Assembly: GCA_964342805.1 (NCBI GenBank)
Contig: CAYFHQ010000050.1
Coordinates: 1 to 25,817, forward strand
DNA: 25,817 nt
Direction: 5' to 3'
DNA from: CAYFHQ01 sp964342805
GTDB lineage: Bacteria > Bacillota > Clostridia > Peptostreptococcales > Acidaminobacteraceae
A model generated the notes under the pieces. It saw only the letters and a list, made by a program, of their open reading frames with translations, was not told where the DNA came from and made no database searches. The position numbers were made by a program, and so were the translations under genes. Below are positions 14,928-23,229 of the stretch, one piece after another. How positions within the stretch are numbered: the first letter of the stretch is position 1; each line of letters starts with the position of its first letter.

Positions 14928-16714
14928 TCGGCAGACCACAACAGGGCAGAATGCTCAAAAAGGCCCCACGGGCCAACAATACAAGGGCAACAGTCATCCG
15001 CTTGTTGACCTATATGAACGACCAGTATGGCAAGTTGGCCATTATATTTGTCTCTGTCATCATGGCCTCCCTGCTGGGTGTGGCAGGCCCCTATCTCATG
15101 GGCCGGGCCATTGATGATTACTTGAGCGTCAAGGAACTCAACGGCTTTTTGACCATGATCCTCCTCATGTTTGGGGTCAACGTGGTGGGCGCCTTGTTCT
15201 CCTGGCTCATGTCTTATTTGACCGTGCAAATTGCCCAGGACTCTGTCCGGCGCATTCGGTCGGACTTGTTCTACAAGCTACAACAGTTATCTCTGAAGTT
15301 TTTTGACACCCATTCCGACGGGGACTTGACCTCACGACTGACCAATGACGTGGACAATATATCGTCCACCTTGAACCAGAGTTTGACCCAGCTCATGTCC
15401 AGCGTTATTACCATTGTGGCCGTTGTGGTCATGATGTTTGCCCTCAGTTGGCAGTTGTCCCTGATCTCCTTTGTCATGATCCCCATCATTATCCTGATTA
15501 CGGGCCAGATCGCCAAGTATACCCGCAAGTTCTTTAAGGCAAAAATGGAGGGTCTAGGTGCCCTCAATGGCCATATTGAAGAGACGGTGTCTGGCCAAAA
15601 GGTCGTTAAGGCCTATGGTCAGGAAAACAAGGCCATTGCCACCTTTGAGGCTCAAAACAAGACCTATAAGGACGCGGCCATTAAGGCGGAGGTTTTATCC
15701 TCTGTTATGGGTCCGCTTATGAACATGATGAACAACATGACCTACGCCCTGATCGCCTTGTTTGGTGGCATTATGATCATCAAGGGCCATACCAGCGTGG
15801 GTGTGGTGGTGACCTTTGTCAACTACTCCCGCCAGTTTGCCCGCCCTATTAACCAGATCGCTTCCTTGTACAATACAATACAAGGGGCCATTGCAGGTGC
15901 TGAACGGGTCTTTGAGGTCATTGACGAGGACCCTGAGATCACCAACCACAAGGACGCCAAGTCCATGGACAATATTCAGGGTAAGGTTTCTTTTGACCAG
16001 GTGGACTTCTCCTATGTGGAGGACCAGAAAATCCTCAAGGGTGTCTCCTTTAAGGCTGACAAGGGGGACTTGATCGCCCTGGTGGGTCCAACAGGGGCAG
16101 GGAAGACAACCATTATTAATCTGCTGACACGCTTCTATGACATTGATAGCGGGGTCATTGAAATTGACAATACCCCCATCAAGAACCTAAAAGTAGAAGA
16201 ACTGCGGTCCAAGATCGGGATTGTCCTCCAGGACACCTACTTGTTCGCAGACACGGTCATGGAAAACATCCGGTATGGGCGCCTGGACGCCACTGACGAG
16301 GAAGTCATTGAAGCAGCCAAGTTGGCCAATGCCCATCAGTTTATCCACCGGTTGCCGGAAGGTTACGACACCAACTTGTCTGGGGAAGGAGCTAATATCT
16401 CCCAGGGCCAGCGACAACTCCTGGCCATTGCCAGAACCATCTTGGCCAATCCAGACATTCTCATTCTGGATGAAGCGACGTCCAGTGTGGACACCCGGAC
16501 GGAACGACACATCCAGGAAGGCCTCTTAAAACTCATGGAAGGGAGAACCTCCTTTGTGATTGCCCACCGCCTGTCCACCATCCAGCAAGCTGACCAGATC
16601 CTGGTCATCAAGGATGGCCAGATCCATGAACAGGGCAACCATGACATGCTTCTGGACCAAAAGGGCTTCTACCATGGCCTCTACCATTCCCAGTTCCGGT
16701 CCAAGGCATCATAG
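14924..16714 (+). CDS. ABC exporter half-transporter, catalytic subunit
   Basis: 596-residue partner of the preceding subunit. The membrane domain covers about 25-340 and the ATPase domain about 360-590. Walker A is GPTGAGKTT, Walker B ILILDEATSSVD with the catalytic Glu517, and the H-loop FVIAHRLST. The signature is ISQGQRQ (492-498), where the second position is Gln instead of Gly. In heterodimers this altered signature pairs with the Asp-type Walker B of the other subunit to form the inactive site, while this subunit's Walker sites pair with LSGGQ of the partner to form the active one. The 4-nt overlap with the preceding gene points to coupled synthesis in equal amounts. A terminator follows 68 bp later. 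Confidence 0.92.
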   Translation: MIGRPQQGRMLKKAPRANNTRATVIRLLTYMNDQYGKLAIIFVSVIMASLLGVAGPYLMGRAIDDYLSVKELNGFLTMILLMFGVNVVGALFSWLMSYLTVQIAQDSVRRIRSDLFYKLQQLSLKFFDTHSDGDLTSRLTNDVDNISSTLNQSLTQLMSSVITIVAVVVMMFALSWQLSLISFVMIPIIILITGQIAKYTRKFFKAKMEGLGALNGHIEETVSGQKVVKAYGQENKAIATFEAQNKTYKDAAIKAEVLSSVMGPLMNMMNNMTYALIALFGGIMIIKGHTSVGVVVTFVNYSRQFARPINQIASLYNTIQGAIAGAERVFEVIDEDPEITNHKDAKSMDNIQGKVSFDQVDFSYVEDQKILKGVSFKADKGDLIALVGPTGAGKTTIINLLTRFYDIDSGVIEIDNTPIKNLKVEELRSKIGIVLQDTYLFADTVMENIRYGRLDATDEEVIEAAKLANAHQFIHRLPEGYDTNLSGEGANISQGQRQLLAIARTILANPDILILDEATSSVDTRTERHIQEGLLKLMEGRTSFVIAHRLSTIQQADQILVIKDGQIHEQGNHDMLLDQKGFYHGLYHSQFRSKAS

Positions 16715-16782
16715 GAAGCCAGCTAGCAACAAGCTTAACCACAAATGACCCGACACAAAACACATGACCCAACACAAGAAAT

Positions 16783-16825
16783 AGGCGCTGAGTTAATCTG
16801 AAACGATTGACTCAGCGCCTTTACT
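16783..16825. terminator. Terminator between the ABC operon and the FAH-family gene
   Basis: A 16-bp stem (16783-16798 with 16805-16820, AGGCGCTGAGT... paired with ...ACTCAGCGCCT, one G-T pair) and a 6-nt loop, then TTTACT on the plus side. The genes converge here, so it may serve both; the minus-side T run (ATTTCTT) is weaker. Confidence 0.8.
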
Positions 16826-16868
16826 AGGTGTATGTATTTTTCCTATAACCGAGTGGCCTAGGGAATGA

Positions 16869-17768
16869 CTATTCCTTATTGCCAAACCAGTTGGTCAGGG
16901 TACCAATGCCTTCTATTGAACAGTCAATCCGGTCGCCCTTATTGAGGAAACGGAAGGGTTTAAAGCCTAAGCCAACCCCAGCAGGGGTTCCAGTGGCAAT
17001 AATGTCCCCCCTGCGGAGGTACATGCCCTTGCTCAGGTCAGCAAGGATGGTGGGAATGTCGAAGATCAACTTGCGGGTGTTGCTATTTTGGCGGACCTCG
17101 CCGTTGATGGCGCACTGGATGTCCAGCTCTATGGGCCAGGAAAACTCGTCAGCGGTGACAATGGCGGGTCCCATGGGGCAGTAGGTTTCCAGGCTTTTGC
17201 CCTTGAACCACTGCATATGTTTGCGCTGGATATTCCGCGCTGATATGTCATTGATAATGGTATATCCAAAAATGTAAGAAGCGGCGTCTTCGGGAGCAAT
17301 GTTGATCCCGTCCTTGCCAATAACCAGGGCCAGTTCCACCTCATAGTCCACCTTGTCCGTCAAACCTTCATGGTCAAGGATCAGGTCCCCATGGCCAATG
17401 GCTGGCTGGGCAATTTTGTTGAAGTAGATGGGGAACTTGGGCAGGTCGTCTGTGCTGCCCGTGAGGCCAGCAGTTTCTTTGGCGTGGTCCACATAATTTT
17501 TGCCTAAACAAATGATATGTCGCTTCGGGTAGGGAATGGGGGCCAGCAGTTGAATGTGGTCTGCGGGCGCATCTCCTGGGGCCTTGGCTACAAGGGGGGC
17601 GAGGGCACGAGCTAACTCGTCGTCCCAACGGTCTATCAGGTGGTTCATGTCTTTGATAGGCGGTAGCGCAAGCTGTTCCAAAAGCGGACTGAGGCAGACC
17701 ACGTCGTTCTCCTTACGAAGAAAACCGACCTGGGCCCGGCCCTGGTACATGAAATGAATGAGTTTCAT
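16869..17768 (-). CDS. Fumarylacetoacetate hydrolase (FAH)-family protein
   Basis: 299-residue soluble hydrolase or decarboxylase. The N-terminal about 85 residues are the variable cap. The catalytic core begins near HIICLGKNYVDHAKE. The metal ligands are in DYEVELALVIGK (two Glu) with an Asp in TIINDISARN. Other family stretches are KSLETYCPMGPAIV and RRGDIIATGTPAGVG. These fit the 2-hydroxyhepta-2,4-diene-1,7-dioate isomerase / FahA / YcgM group, acting on small diketo acids with Mg2+. The exact substrate cannot be told. AAAAGGAGG (complement) sits just before the ATG at 17768. It is divergent from apbE and convergent with the ABC operon, so it is a single-gene unit. Confidence 0.9.
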   Translation of the reverse strand: MKLIHFMYQGRAQVGFLRKENDVVCLSPLLEQLALPPIKDMNHLIDRWDDELARALAPLVAKAPGDAPADHIQLLAPIPYPKRHIICLGKNYVDHAKETAGLTGSTDDLPKFPIYFNKIAQPAIGHGDLILDHEGLTDKVDYEVELALVIGKDGINIAPEDAASYIFGYTIINDISARNIQRKHMQWFKGKSLETYCPMGPAIVTADEFSWPIELDIQCAINGEVRQNSNTRKLIFDIPTILADLSKGMYLRRGDIIATGTPAGVGLGFKPFRFLNKGDRIDCSIEGIGTLTNWFGNKE

Positions 17769-17809
17769 ACAGTCCTCCTTTTGTGACTTTTAGTAGGTTT
17801 CTAGCTACT

Positions 17810-17819
17810 AGTATACCAA
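17810..17819 (-). promoter_or_regulatory. Extended -10 promoter of the FAH-family gene
   Basis: Read on the minus strand, TGGTATACT is an extended -10 (TGn plus TATACT at 17810-17815). A weak TTCTCC -35 lies 18 bp upstream. It predicts a leader of about 35 nt before the ATG at 17768. Confidence 0.5.
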
Positions 17820-17856
17820 ACCATTGCTATTTGGGAGAACCTATGAAACAATAAAG

Positions 17857-17871
17857 TGAGAATAATTCTAA
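17857..17871 (+). promoter_or_regulatory. Possible Fur/PerR-type box upstream of apbE
   Basis: TGAGAATAATTCTAA contains the perfect 5-1-5 dyad AGAAT-A-ATTCT and matches the 7-1-7 Fur/PerR consensus (TGATAATNATTATCA) at 11 of the 14 defined positions. It lies 21 bp before the apbE start. Chance occurrence in AT-rich intergenic DNA is possible. Confidence 0.3.
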
Positions 17872-17892
17872 GTGAGATATAAAGGAGACACC

Positions 17893-19002
17893 ATGAAACG
17901 ATTGATAGCCATCATACTGACCGCTTTTTTGCTGACGGCGTGCACGGCCAGCAAGCCACCAGAAGCCACGTCTTCGGCAAGCCAGTATGAAAATACTCCC
18001 AATGTGACCATTACCAGTGAAGACAACTGGACCGAGTTGAAGTTCTTTTCCCTGGGCACCTTAGTACAAATGAAAATCTTTGATATGGACGAGAAAGAAG
18101 CAGCCCATGTGCTCAAGTCTGCCGCGTCCTATATTGACCAATATGAGAGCAAGTATTCCGTGCAACGAGAGGACAGCGTCCTGTCCCAGCTCAATGGGAG
18201 TGCGTCAAACACGGCCCTGGACGCCGACGAGGAAACCATTTGGCTCATTCATATGGCCATGGAGTATGCCCAACTGACAGACGGCTACTTTGACATTTCC
18301 GTTTTGCCCCTGGTGGACCTCTGGGGGATTGGCACCAGCTCTCCCCATGTTCCCACAGACCAGGAACGGGAGGGGGCCTTGGAGCGCATTGGCTACAAAA
18401 ATGTTGACATCGACACAGAAAAAAAGCAAATTACCTTCTTAAAGGAAGACATGGGTTTAGACCTGGGCGGCATTGCCAAGGGCTATATTGGGGACGTGGT
18501 TAGGGACCTCATGGAGGACTACGGTGTCAAGTCCGCCTTTATCAACCTGGGGGGCAATATTGTTGTTGTGGGCAATAAGTCCAACGGTGACCCCTGGCGA
18601 ATTGGGGTTCAAAACCCCGTGGAACTGCGTGGAGCCTATGTGGGCGTCCTGGAAATCTTGGACGAGTCCATCGTAACTTCTGGCGGCTATGAGCGCTTCT
18701 TCGAAAAAGATGGAGAGGCCTACCACCATATCCTCAACCCCTACACGGGTTTCCCTGCTGAGTCTGACCTGTCCAGTGTGACCATTGTTAGCAAGTCCTC
18801 CACAGACGCCGACGCCCTGTCCACTAGCAGTTTTATGTTGGGCCTGGAAAAGGCAACCGAATTGGTTAATAACCTGGACGAGGTTGAGGCTGTCTTTATT
18901 ACCACAGACAAGAAAATTTATGTGACCAAGGGCTTGGATCAACGCTTCCAACTATCCGACGATACCTTTGATTGGGTCAATCGCCCAGCCAGTGAGAAAT
19001 AG
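17893..19002 (+). CDS. apbE: FAD:protein FMN transferase (ApbE lipoprotein)
   Basis: 369-residue lipoprotein that attaches FMN to Thr or Ser of target proteins outside the membrane, for example Rnf or Nqr subunits and other flavoproteins. The signal peptide MKRLIAIILTAFLLTAC ends with the lipobox LTAC (Cys17). Family motifs in order: LGTLVQMKIFD, LDLGGIAKGYIGD, INLGGNIVVVG, WRIGVQNP, TSGGYERFF, HHILNPYTGFP, and STDADALSTSSFMLG, which includes the Mg2+-binding Asp. The start at ATG 17893 has AAAGGAGA directly upstream. An in-frame ATG at 17872 would put charged residues before the signal peptide. No flavoprotein target is visible in the window. It is the first of six co-directional genes with short gaps. 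Confidence 0.95.
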   Translation: MKRLIAIILTAFLLTACTASKPPEATSSASQYENTPNVTITSEDNWTELKFFSLGTLVQMKIFDMDEKEAAHVLKSAASYIDQYESKYSVQREDSVLSQLNGSASNTALDADEETIWLIHMAMEYAQLTDGYFDISVLPLVDLWGIGTSSPHVPTDQEREGALERIGYKNVDIDTEKKQITFLKEDMGLDLGGIAKGYIGDVVRDLMEDYGVKSAFINLGGNIVVVGNKSNGDPWRIGVQNPVELRGAYVGVLEILDESIVTSGGYERFFEKDGEAYHHILNPYTGFPAESDLSSVTIVSKSSTDADALSTSSFMLGLEKATELVNNLDEVEAVFITTDKKIYVTKGLDQRFQLSDDTFDWVNRPASEK

Positions 19003-19011
19003 GAGACCAAG

Positions 19012-19614
19012 ATGGACCAAAAGAAAAAAAGCCTCTATGTGGATTTTGACAGCACCATCGCTGACTCCGAGTCCGCATTTTGTGTCTATTATAATGCCCT
19101 ATACAAGGAACATCCAGACTTCGTTCCGGCTGATCCCAAGGCCTTGACCCGGTGGGACTTCAAGGACCAGTGTCCCCTGATCCACCAGGAGTTTGAAAAC
19201 CCTGTGGAGCGGGTGCGGGACATGTTTGGAGAACAAGGATTCTTTGACAACCTGACCACCTATGACCATGCCGTGGACATCCTCCATGAGTTGGGCCACC
19301 GCTATCAAGTGGTCATTTGCACAGCTGCTTGGCCGGCCAATGCGTCCAAAAAAGTCCTCTGGATCGAAAAACACCTGCCCTTTATTCCAGAAGTTCTGGT
19401 AGTCATCAACAAGCGCCGCAATGGGGTAGGCAAGGGCCGGGTGTCCATGTTGGAAGAAGGGGCCATCTTTATAGACGACCACCCAGAAAATCTCCATTCC
19501 ACAAAGGCCTCACGGAAGATCCTTTACAAGTACAAGGACACAGCCTTCAACCAGGGATGGGAGGGAGAAGTGGTTAGCAGCTGGAAACAGGTTGCTGAAA
19601 AACTACTCCCATAA
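19012..19614 (+). CDS. HAD-superfamily 5'(3')-deoxyribonucleotidase-like protein
   Basis: 200-residue phosphatase of the NT5C type (5' nucleotidase, deoxy, pyrimidine and cytosolic). The four HAD motifs are present: motif I VDFDSTIAD (nucleophile Asp and acid Asp), motif II ICTAAW, motif III Lys in NKRRNGVGKG, and motif IV FIDDHPENL. The length fits the family. In relatives the substrate is a deoxynucleoside monophosphate; here that is an inference from the family. AGGAGA sits before the ATG, which is 9 bp past the apbE stop, so the genes are co-transcribed. The following gene begins 47 bp later. Confidence 0.85.
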   Translation: MDQKKKSLYVDFDSTIADSESAFCVYYNALYKEHPDFVPADPKALTRWDFKDQCPLIHQEFENPVERVRDMFGEQGFFDNLTTYDHAVDILHELGHRYQVVICTAAWPANASKKVLWIEKHLPFIPEVLVVINKRRNGVGKGRVSMLEEGAIFIDDHPENLHSTKASRKILYKYKDTAFNQGWEGEVVSSWKQVAEKLLP

Positions 19615-19661
19615 ATAATAAGTGTTTGGCGACACAGGTGAAAGTGGTGAAAGGAAGACCC

Positions 19662-21104
19662 ATGAAGATTACTTGGAAAGAAAATGGTGGAAATGGCACG
19701 AAACTGGTCTTAACCGATGGGAAGAACTATGCGAGTTCACCCCTGGCCCATGACCTTCAGGAAATACTTAAAAAGGACACAGCCTTTACCGGCAAGGTGG
19801 GCAATGTCCGTACCTATAGCCAACTGGTCGACGGCCAAGTGGAAAAGCTGATCATAGCGGGTGTGGCTGACCTCGACCAGGACTCTTATAAACTCCGAAA
19901 GGTCCTAGCCACTGCAACAGCTGAAGCGGCCAAGGAAAAGGTGGAAACCCTGTGGGTGCCCCTGGACCAAGCGCCAGAAGGCTTCAGCCTGGACCACCTG
20001 GCCATGAAGACTGCCGAAATGACCCAGCTGGCAGGCTACTTGTTTGAAGACTACAAAGAAAAACCAAAGGACCAGTCCATTGAAACCGTTCTAATAACGG
20101 GCTCCTCCTTGGAAGATGCGGTTCACCGGGGAACCATACTGGGCGCTGCAACCCTTCACGCCCGTAACTTGGTCAACCATCCTGCCAACATCATGACCCC
20201 AGCCAAGCTGGCTGAGAATGCTGTGGAAACAGGCGCAGCCTCTGGCTTTGAGGTGACCATCCATGACCAAAATGCCATTGAGGACCTTAAGATGCCTGCC
20301 TATATGGAAGTGGCCAAGGCCTCGATCAACAAGCCCCACCTGATTGTCATGGACTACAAGGGCAATCCAGGCCAACCAGAGGATATTTTAGGCCTGGTGG
20401 GCAAGGGACTGACCTTTGACACAGGGGGCTACTCCCTCAAGCCAAGAAACTCCATGTTGGACATGAAGAGTGACATGGGTGGGTCCGCAGCGGTAATTGG
20501 TGCCATGAAGGCCATTGCTGAAGCAGGCCTAAAGGTCAACGTGACTGCTGTTGTGGCTGCTTGCGAAAACATGCTAGATGGAACCGCCTACAGACCGGGT
20601 GACATTATCCAGTCCCGGGGTGGCAAGAGCATTTATATAAAGTCCACAGACGCTGAAGGTCGACTGACCCTAGTAGACGCTGTAGACTATGTGATCAAGG
20701 ACAAAAAGGCCAGCCGGGTGGTGGACATTGCAACTCTTACGGGTGCCTGCCTCCATGCCCTTGGAAACACAACAACAGGTGCTGTGACCAATGACCAAGC
20801 CTTCTATGATCAAGTGGCCAAGGCAGCTGACCTGGCCGAGGAGCGGATATGGCTAATGCCAAGCCATCCAGAGTTCAAGGCCCTGATCAAGCACCATGAA
20901 GCAGACCTGATCAATGCCACAGCAACGGCGGGCATGATCACAGCAGGCCTCTTCATTGGTGAGTTTGTGGGTGACACACCTTGGGTTCATATGGACATAG
21001 CAGGAACGGCCTGGAATACAAAAAAGTCAGCTGAATCCATTGGCGGTGCCACTGGAGCGGGTGTTCGGACCCTCTTCCGTTTGGCGGAAGGCCTGCAAGG
21101 GTAA
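19662..21104 (+). CDS. pepA: Leucyl aminopeptidase (M17 family)
   Basis: 480-residue cytosolic metallo-aminopeptidase that removes N-terminal residues from peptides using two metal ions, usually as a hexamer. The C-terminal catalytic domain is clear: VGKGLTFDTGGYSLKP (Lys and Asp metal ligands), DMKSDMGGSAAVIGAM, NMLDGTAYRPGDII, and STDAEGRLTLVDA, the family signature (usually NTDAEGRL, with Ser here for Asn). The N-terminal about 160 residues are the divergent macro-like domain. ATG 19662 is chosen because AAAGGAAG lies upstream; an in-frame TTG at 19626 is less likely. Likely role is peptide turnover. It lies within the apbE-to-glutaredoxin gene run. Confidence 0.93.
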   Translation: MKITWKENGGNGTKLVLTDGKNYASSPLAHDLQEILKKDTAFTGKVGNVRTYSQLVDGQVEKLIIAGVADLDQDSYKLRKVLATATAEAAKEKVETLWVPLDQAPEGFSLDHLAMKTAEMTQLAGYLFEDYKEKPKDQSIETVLITGSSLEDAVHRGTILGAATLHARNLVNHPANIMTPAKLAENAVETGAASGFEVTIHDQNAIEDLKMPAYMEVAKASINKPHLIVMDYKGNPGQPEDILGLVGKGLTFDTGGYSLKPRNSMLDMKSDMGGSAAVIGAMKAIAEAGLKVNVTAVVAACENMLDGTAYRPGDIIQSRGGKSIYIKSTDAEGRLTLVDAVDYVIKDKKASRVVDIATLTGACLHALGNTTTGAVTNDQAFYDQVAKAADLAEERIWLMPSHPEFKALIKHHEADLINATATAGMITAGLFIGEFVGDTPWVHMDIAGTAWNTKKSAESIGGATGAGVRTLFRLAEGLQG

Positions 21105-21146
21105 GTATAGCTGACGGTAACTGAATAGAGCCTATTGGAGGGTAAC

Positions 21147-21695
21147 ATGCGCGTATTCATTGGATTTGATATTGGAAACAGGGCCAAGACCTATCTTTCA
21201 CAAGTGAAAGGGAGACTGATATCAGAGGGGGTGAGAGGAAACTACACCACCCCATCCAACTACCATGTTACCCTTCGTTTTTTGGGTGAGTGTAGCCATG
21301 AAGAAATTGACCGGCTCAAGGCAGCCATGGACCTGGCCTGCAAGGCTATGAAGCCCTTTACCATGACCCTGGCTGGACTGGGGACCTTTAAAAAGCGTAA
21401 CCGTTATATCCTGTGGTCTGGTGTAGGGGACGGGTTAGAGGAAATGGAGTCCTGTTTTGAGCACTTGGAAAAGGCCCTAAAAGGCCAGTCCTTTGAACCG
21501 GCAGACCGGTCCCTAAATGCCCATATTACCCTGGCGAGGCAAGTCCAGTGGGAGGGTGACCCCATGGCCATAGGTGGCCTCATGCCCATTGAACCCTGGC
21601 CTGTCCACCTGGGGAAGCTGACCCTGTTTGAGAGCACGTCGGCCAGTGGGGAGTTGTGCTATGTGCCTATTTATGAAGTAGACCTGGAGGGCTAA
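21147..21695 (+). CDS. thpR: RNA 2',3'-cyclic phosphodiesterase ThpR (2H family)
   Basis: 182-residue 2H phosphoesterase. It carries the two HxT catalytic motifs, YHVTLRFLGE (about 39-48) and NAHITLARQ (about 126-134), each on a beta strand. The start sequence MRVFIGFDI is typical. The family hydrolyses 2',3'-cyclic phosphates on RNA ends and was once annotated as 2'-5' RNA ligase. The biological role in bacteria is unsettled. GGAGGG lies 5 nt before ATG 21147. It stops one base before the ATG of the radical-SAM gene, so the two are translationally linked. Confidence 0.92.
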   Translation: MRVFIGFDIGNRAKTYLSQVKGRLISEGVRGNYTTPSNYHVTLRFLGECSHEEIDRLKAAMDLACKAMKPFTMTLAGLGTFKKRNRYILWSGVGDGLEEMESCFEHLEKALKGQSFEPADRSLNAHITLARQVQWEGDPMAIGGLMPIEPWPVHLGKLTLFESTSASGELCYVPIYEVDLEG

Positions 21696-21696
21696 C

Positions 21697-22680
21697 ATGA
21701 GAGAGGCCTTGTTTTGGGAAGCCCTAGAAGGGGAAAGGGTCCGCTGTGACCTCTGCCCCCACCACTGCGTGATTGAACCTGGCAAAAGAGGCATATGTGG
21801 GGTGCGTAGCAATGAGGAAGGTGTCCTCATCCCCCTCAGTTATGGCAAGGTGACCTCCCTTGCCATGGACCCCATTGAAAAGAAGCCCCTCTATCACTTT
21901 TGTCCGGGGTCTTCGATTTTGTCGGTGGGTTCTTACGGCTGCAACCTGTCCTGTGACTTTTGTCAGAACTACGCCATAGCCAAGGGCCAGCCAGCCTTTC
22001 GGCAAATGATACCAGAGGAACTTGTCCAGGTGGCCTTGTCCGTAGAGGGGAATGGGGCCATTGCCTTTACCTACAATGAACCTCTCATGGCTTTTGAGTA
22101 TGTCTATGACACAGCGAGACTGGCCCAGGCCCAGGGTCTTCGTGTGGTCTTGGTAACCAATGGTTTTGTGGAAAAAGAACCCCTGGACCTGCTACTGCCC
22201 TATATAGATGCCATGAACATTGACCTCAAGGCCTTTAATGACGCCTTCTACACCCAAATTTGCAAGGGCCAACGCCAGGGAGTCCTAGAAACCATAGCGA
22301 GAGTTGTGGGCAAGACCCATGTGGAACTGACCACCCTCCTGATCCAGGGAGAGAACACGGACCGCGAAGAACTAGAAGCCATGTTCCGGTGGATTGCGGG
22401 CCTTGACCCAGCCATCCCCCTCCACCTGTCCAGGTACTTTCCAAGCTATAAGCGAACAGACCCGCCAACACCTGAAGCAACCTTGGACCAGGCGGTAAAA
22501 TGGGGCCGCCAGCAGCTGGACTATGTTTATGCAGGCAATATGCAGACCGACCGCAATACCTATTGTCCCCAGTGCCAAGGGGTGGTTATAGAGCGATCAC
22601 TTACGGGAACACACAAGCATGTAGAGCGGGGTCACTGTCCCCATTGCGGGACCTTTATTGCCCTAGTAGATGATGAATAA
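21697..22680 (+). CDS. amrS: AmmeMemoRadiSam-type radical SAM enzyme AmrS
   Basis: 327-residue radical SAM protein. The N-terminus has a CDLCPHHC motif and GICGVRSNEEG, then DPIEKKPLYHFCPGS, which is specific to AmrS. The 4Fe-4S-binding CxxxCxxC is GCNLSCDFCQN (about 85-95). FTYNEP and LVTNGF follow. The C-terminus adds two CxxC pairs (CPQC and CPHC), a probable zinc ribbon. Relatives are encoded with AmmeMemo (AmrA) and Memo-like proteins and were earlier called PflA-like activases. Neither partner is in this window, so the substrate is unknown. Ribosome binding site CTGGAGG lies in the thpR 3' end. Confidence 0.9.
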   Translation: MREALFWEALEGERVRCDLCPHHCVIEPGKRGICGVRSNEEGVLIPLSYGKVTSLAMDPIEKKPLYHFCPGSSILSVGSYGCNLSCDFCQNYAIAKGQPAFRQMIPEELVQVALSVEGNGAIAFTYNEPLMAFEYVYDTARLAQAQGLRVVLVTNGFVEKEPLDLLLPYIDAMNIDLKAFNDAFYTQICKGQRQGVLETIARVVGKTHVELTTLLIQGENTDREELEAMFRWIAGLDPAIPLHLSRYFPSYKRTDPPTPEATLDQAVKWGRQQLDYVYAGNMQTDRNTYCPQCQGVVIERSLTGTHKHVERGHCPHCGTFIALVDDE

Positions 22681-22723
22681 AACCGGTAAATTGGGTTATA
22701 TAACAAGTGAGAGGAGGAATGCC

Positions 22724-23062
22724 ATGAATGACATTCGTATATATACAACGCCCACCTGTCCCTATTGCTCAGCAGCCAAAGAATACCTGAGAGAAAAGGG
22801 GTATCCCTTCCACGAAACGGATATCGCCATGGATGTCAGTGCCCGGGACATGCTGCGGAAGCGGGGGATCATGGGGGTTCCTGCCTTTGATATTGGTGGG
22901 ACATTCTTTGCAGGCTTTGACAAGGAACGGATTGAAGACCTGGTGGACTTTCGAGTGATCTCTTGTCCCCACTGCGACCAGCGGATGCGGGCACCCAAGA
23001 ACAAGGGCACCATTCGGATTACCTGTTCGTCATGTTCTGAAAAGTTCGATGTGAAGACCTAA
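22724..23062 (+). CDS. Glutaredoxin-like protein with C-terminal zinc ribbon
   Basis: 112 residues. Residues 1-75 are a glutaredoxin fold with active site TPTCPYCSAAKEYL (CPYC, about 10-13) and the cis-Pro in MGVPAFDIGGTFFAGFD, as in the YruB/NrdH-like clostridial glutaredoxins. Residues about 80-112 hold CPHC and CSSC pairs, a zinc-ribbon or rubredoxin-like knuckle not found in ordinary glutaredoxins. GAGGAGGA sits 5 nt before ATG 22724. An upstream in-frame ATG at 22670 overlaps amrS and lacks a site. It ends the run started by apbE. Likely a thiol-disulphide exchange protein; partner unknown. Confidence 0.85.
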   Translation: MNDIRIYTTPTCPYCSAAKEYLREKGYPFHETDIAMDVSARDMLRKRGIMGVPAFDIGGTFFAGFDKERIEDLVDFRVISCPHCDQRMRAPKNKGTIRITCSSCSEKFDVKT

Positions 23063-23126
23063 GCCTAAGGTCTAAAGGGACCAAGGACCTTTAAGACAGT
23101 GGGAATCAATGACAAAATAGTTTCAG

Positions 23127-23160
23127 AAACAGCGCTGAGGTTTGCACTTGGCGCTGTTTT
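23127..23160 (+). terminator. Terminator after the glutaredoxin gene, overlapping the glmS promoter
   Basis: A hairpin with a 9-bp stem (AAACAGCGC at 23127-23135 with GCGCTGTTT at 23151-23159) is followed by a short T run. Its 3' arm lies between the -35 and -10 of the glmS promoter. Confidence 0.6.
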
Positions 23161-23169
23161 CAGTATAAT
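23142..23169 (+). promoter_or_regulatory. glmS promoter
   Basis: TTGCAC (23142-23147), 16 bp, TATAAT (23164-23169). The predicted start near 23176 places the ribozyme cleavage site about 58 nt into the transcript. Confidence 0.6.
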
Positions 23170-23229
23170 GGGTCATGAGCATAAGAAAGGATGTGGTTAA
23201 TAGAGAAGGGACTTACAGGCAGTATAGGA

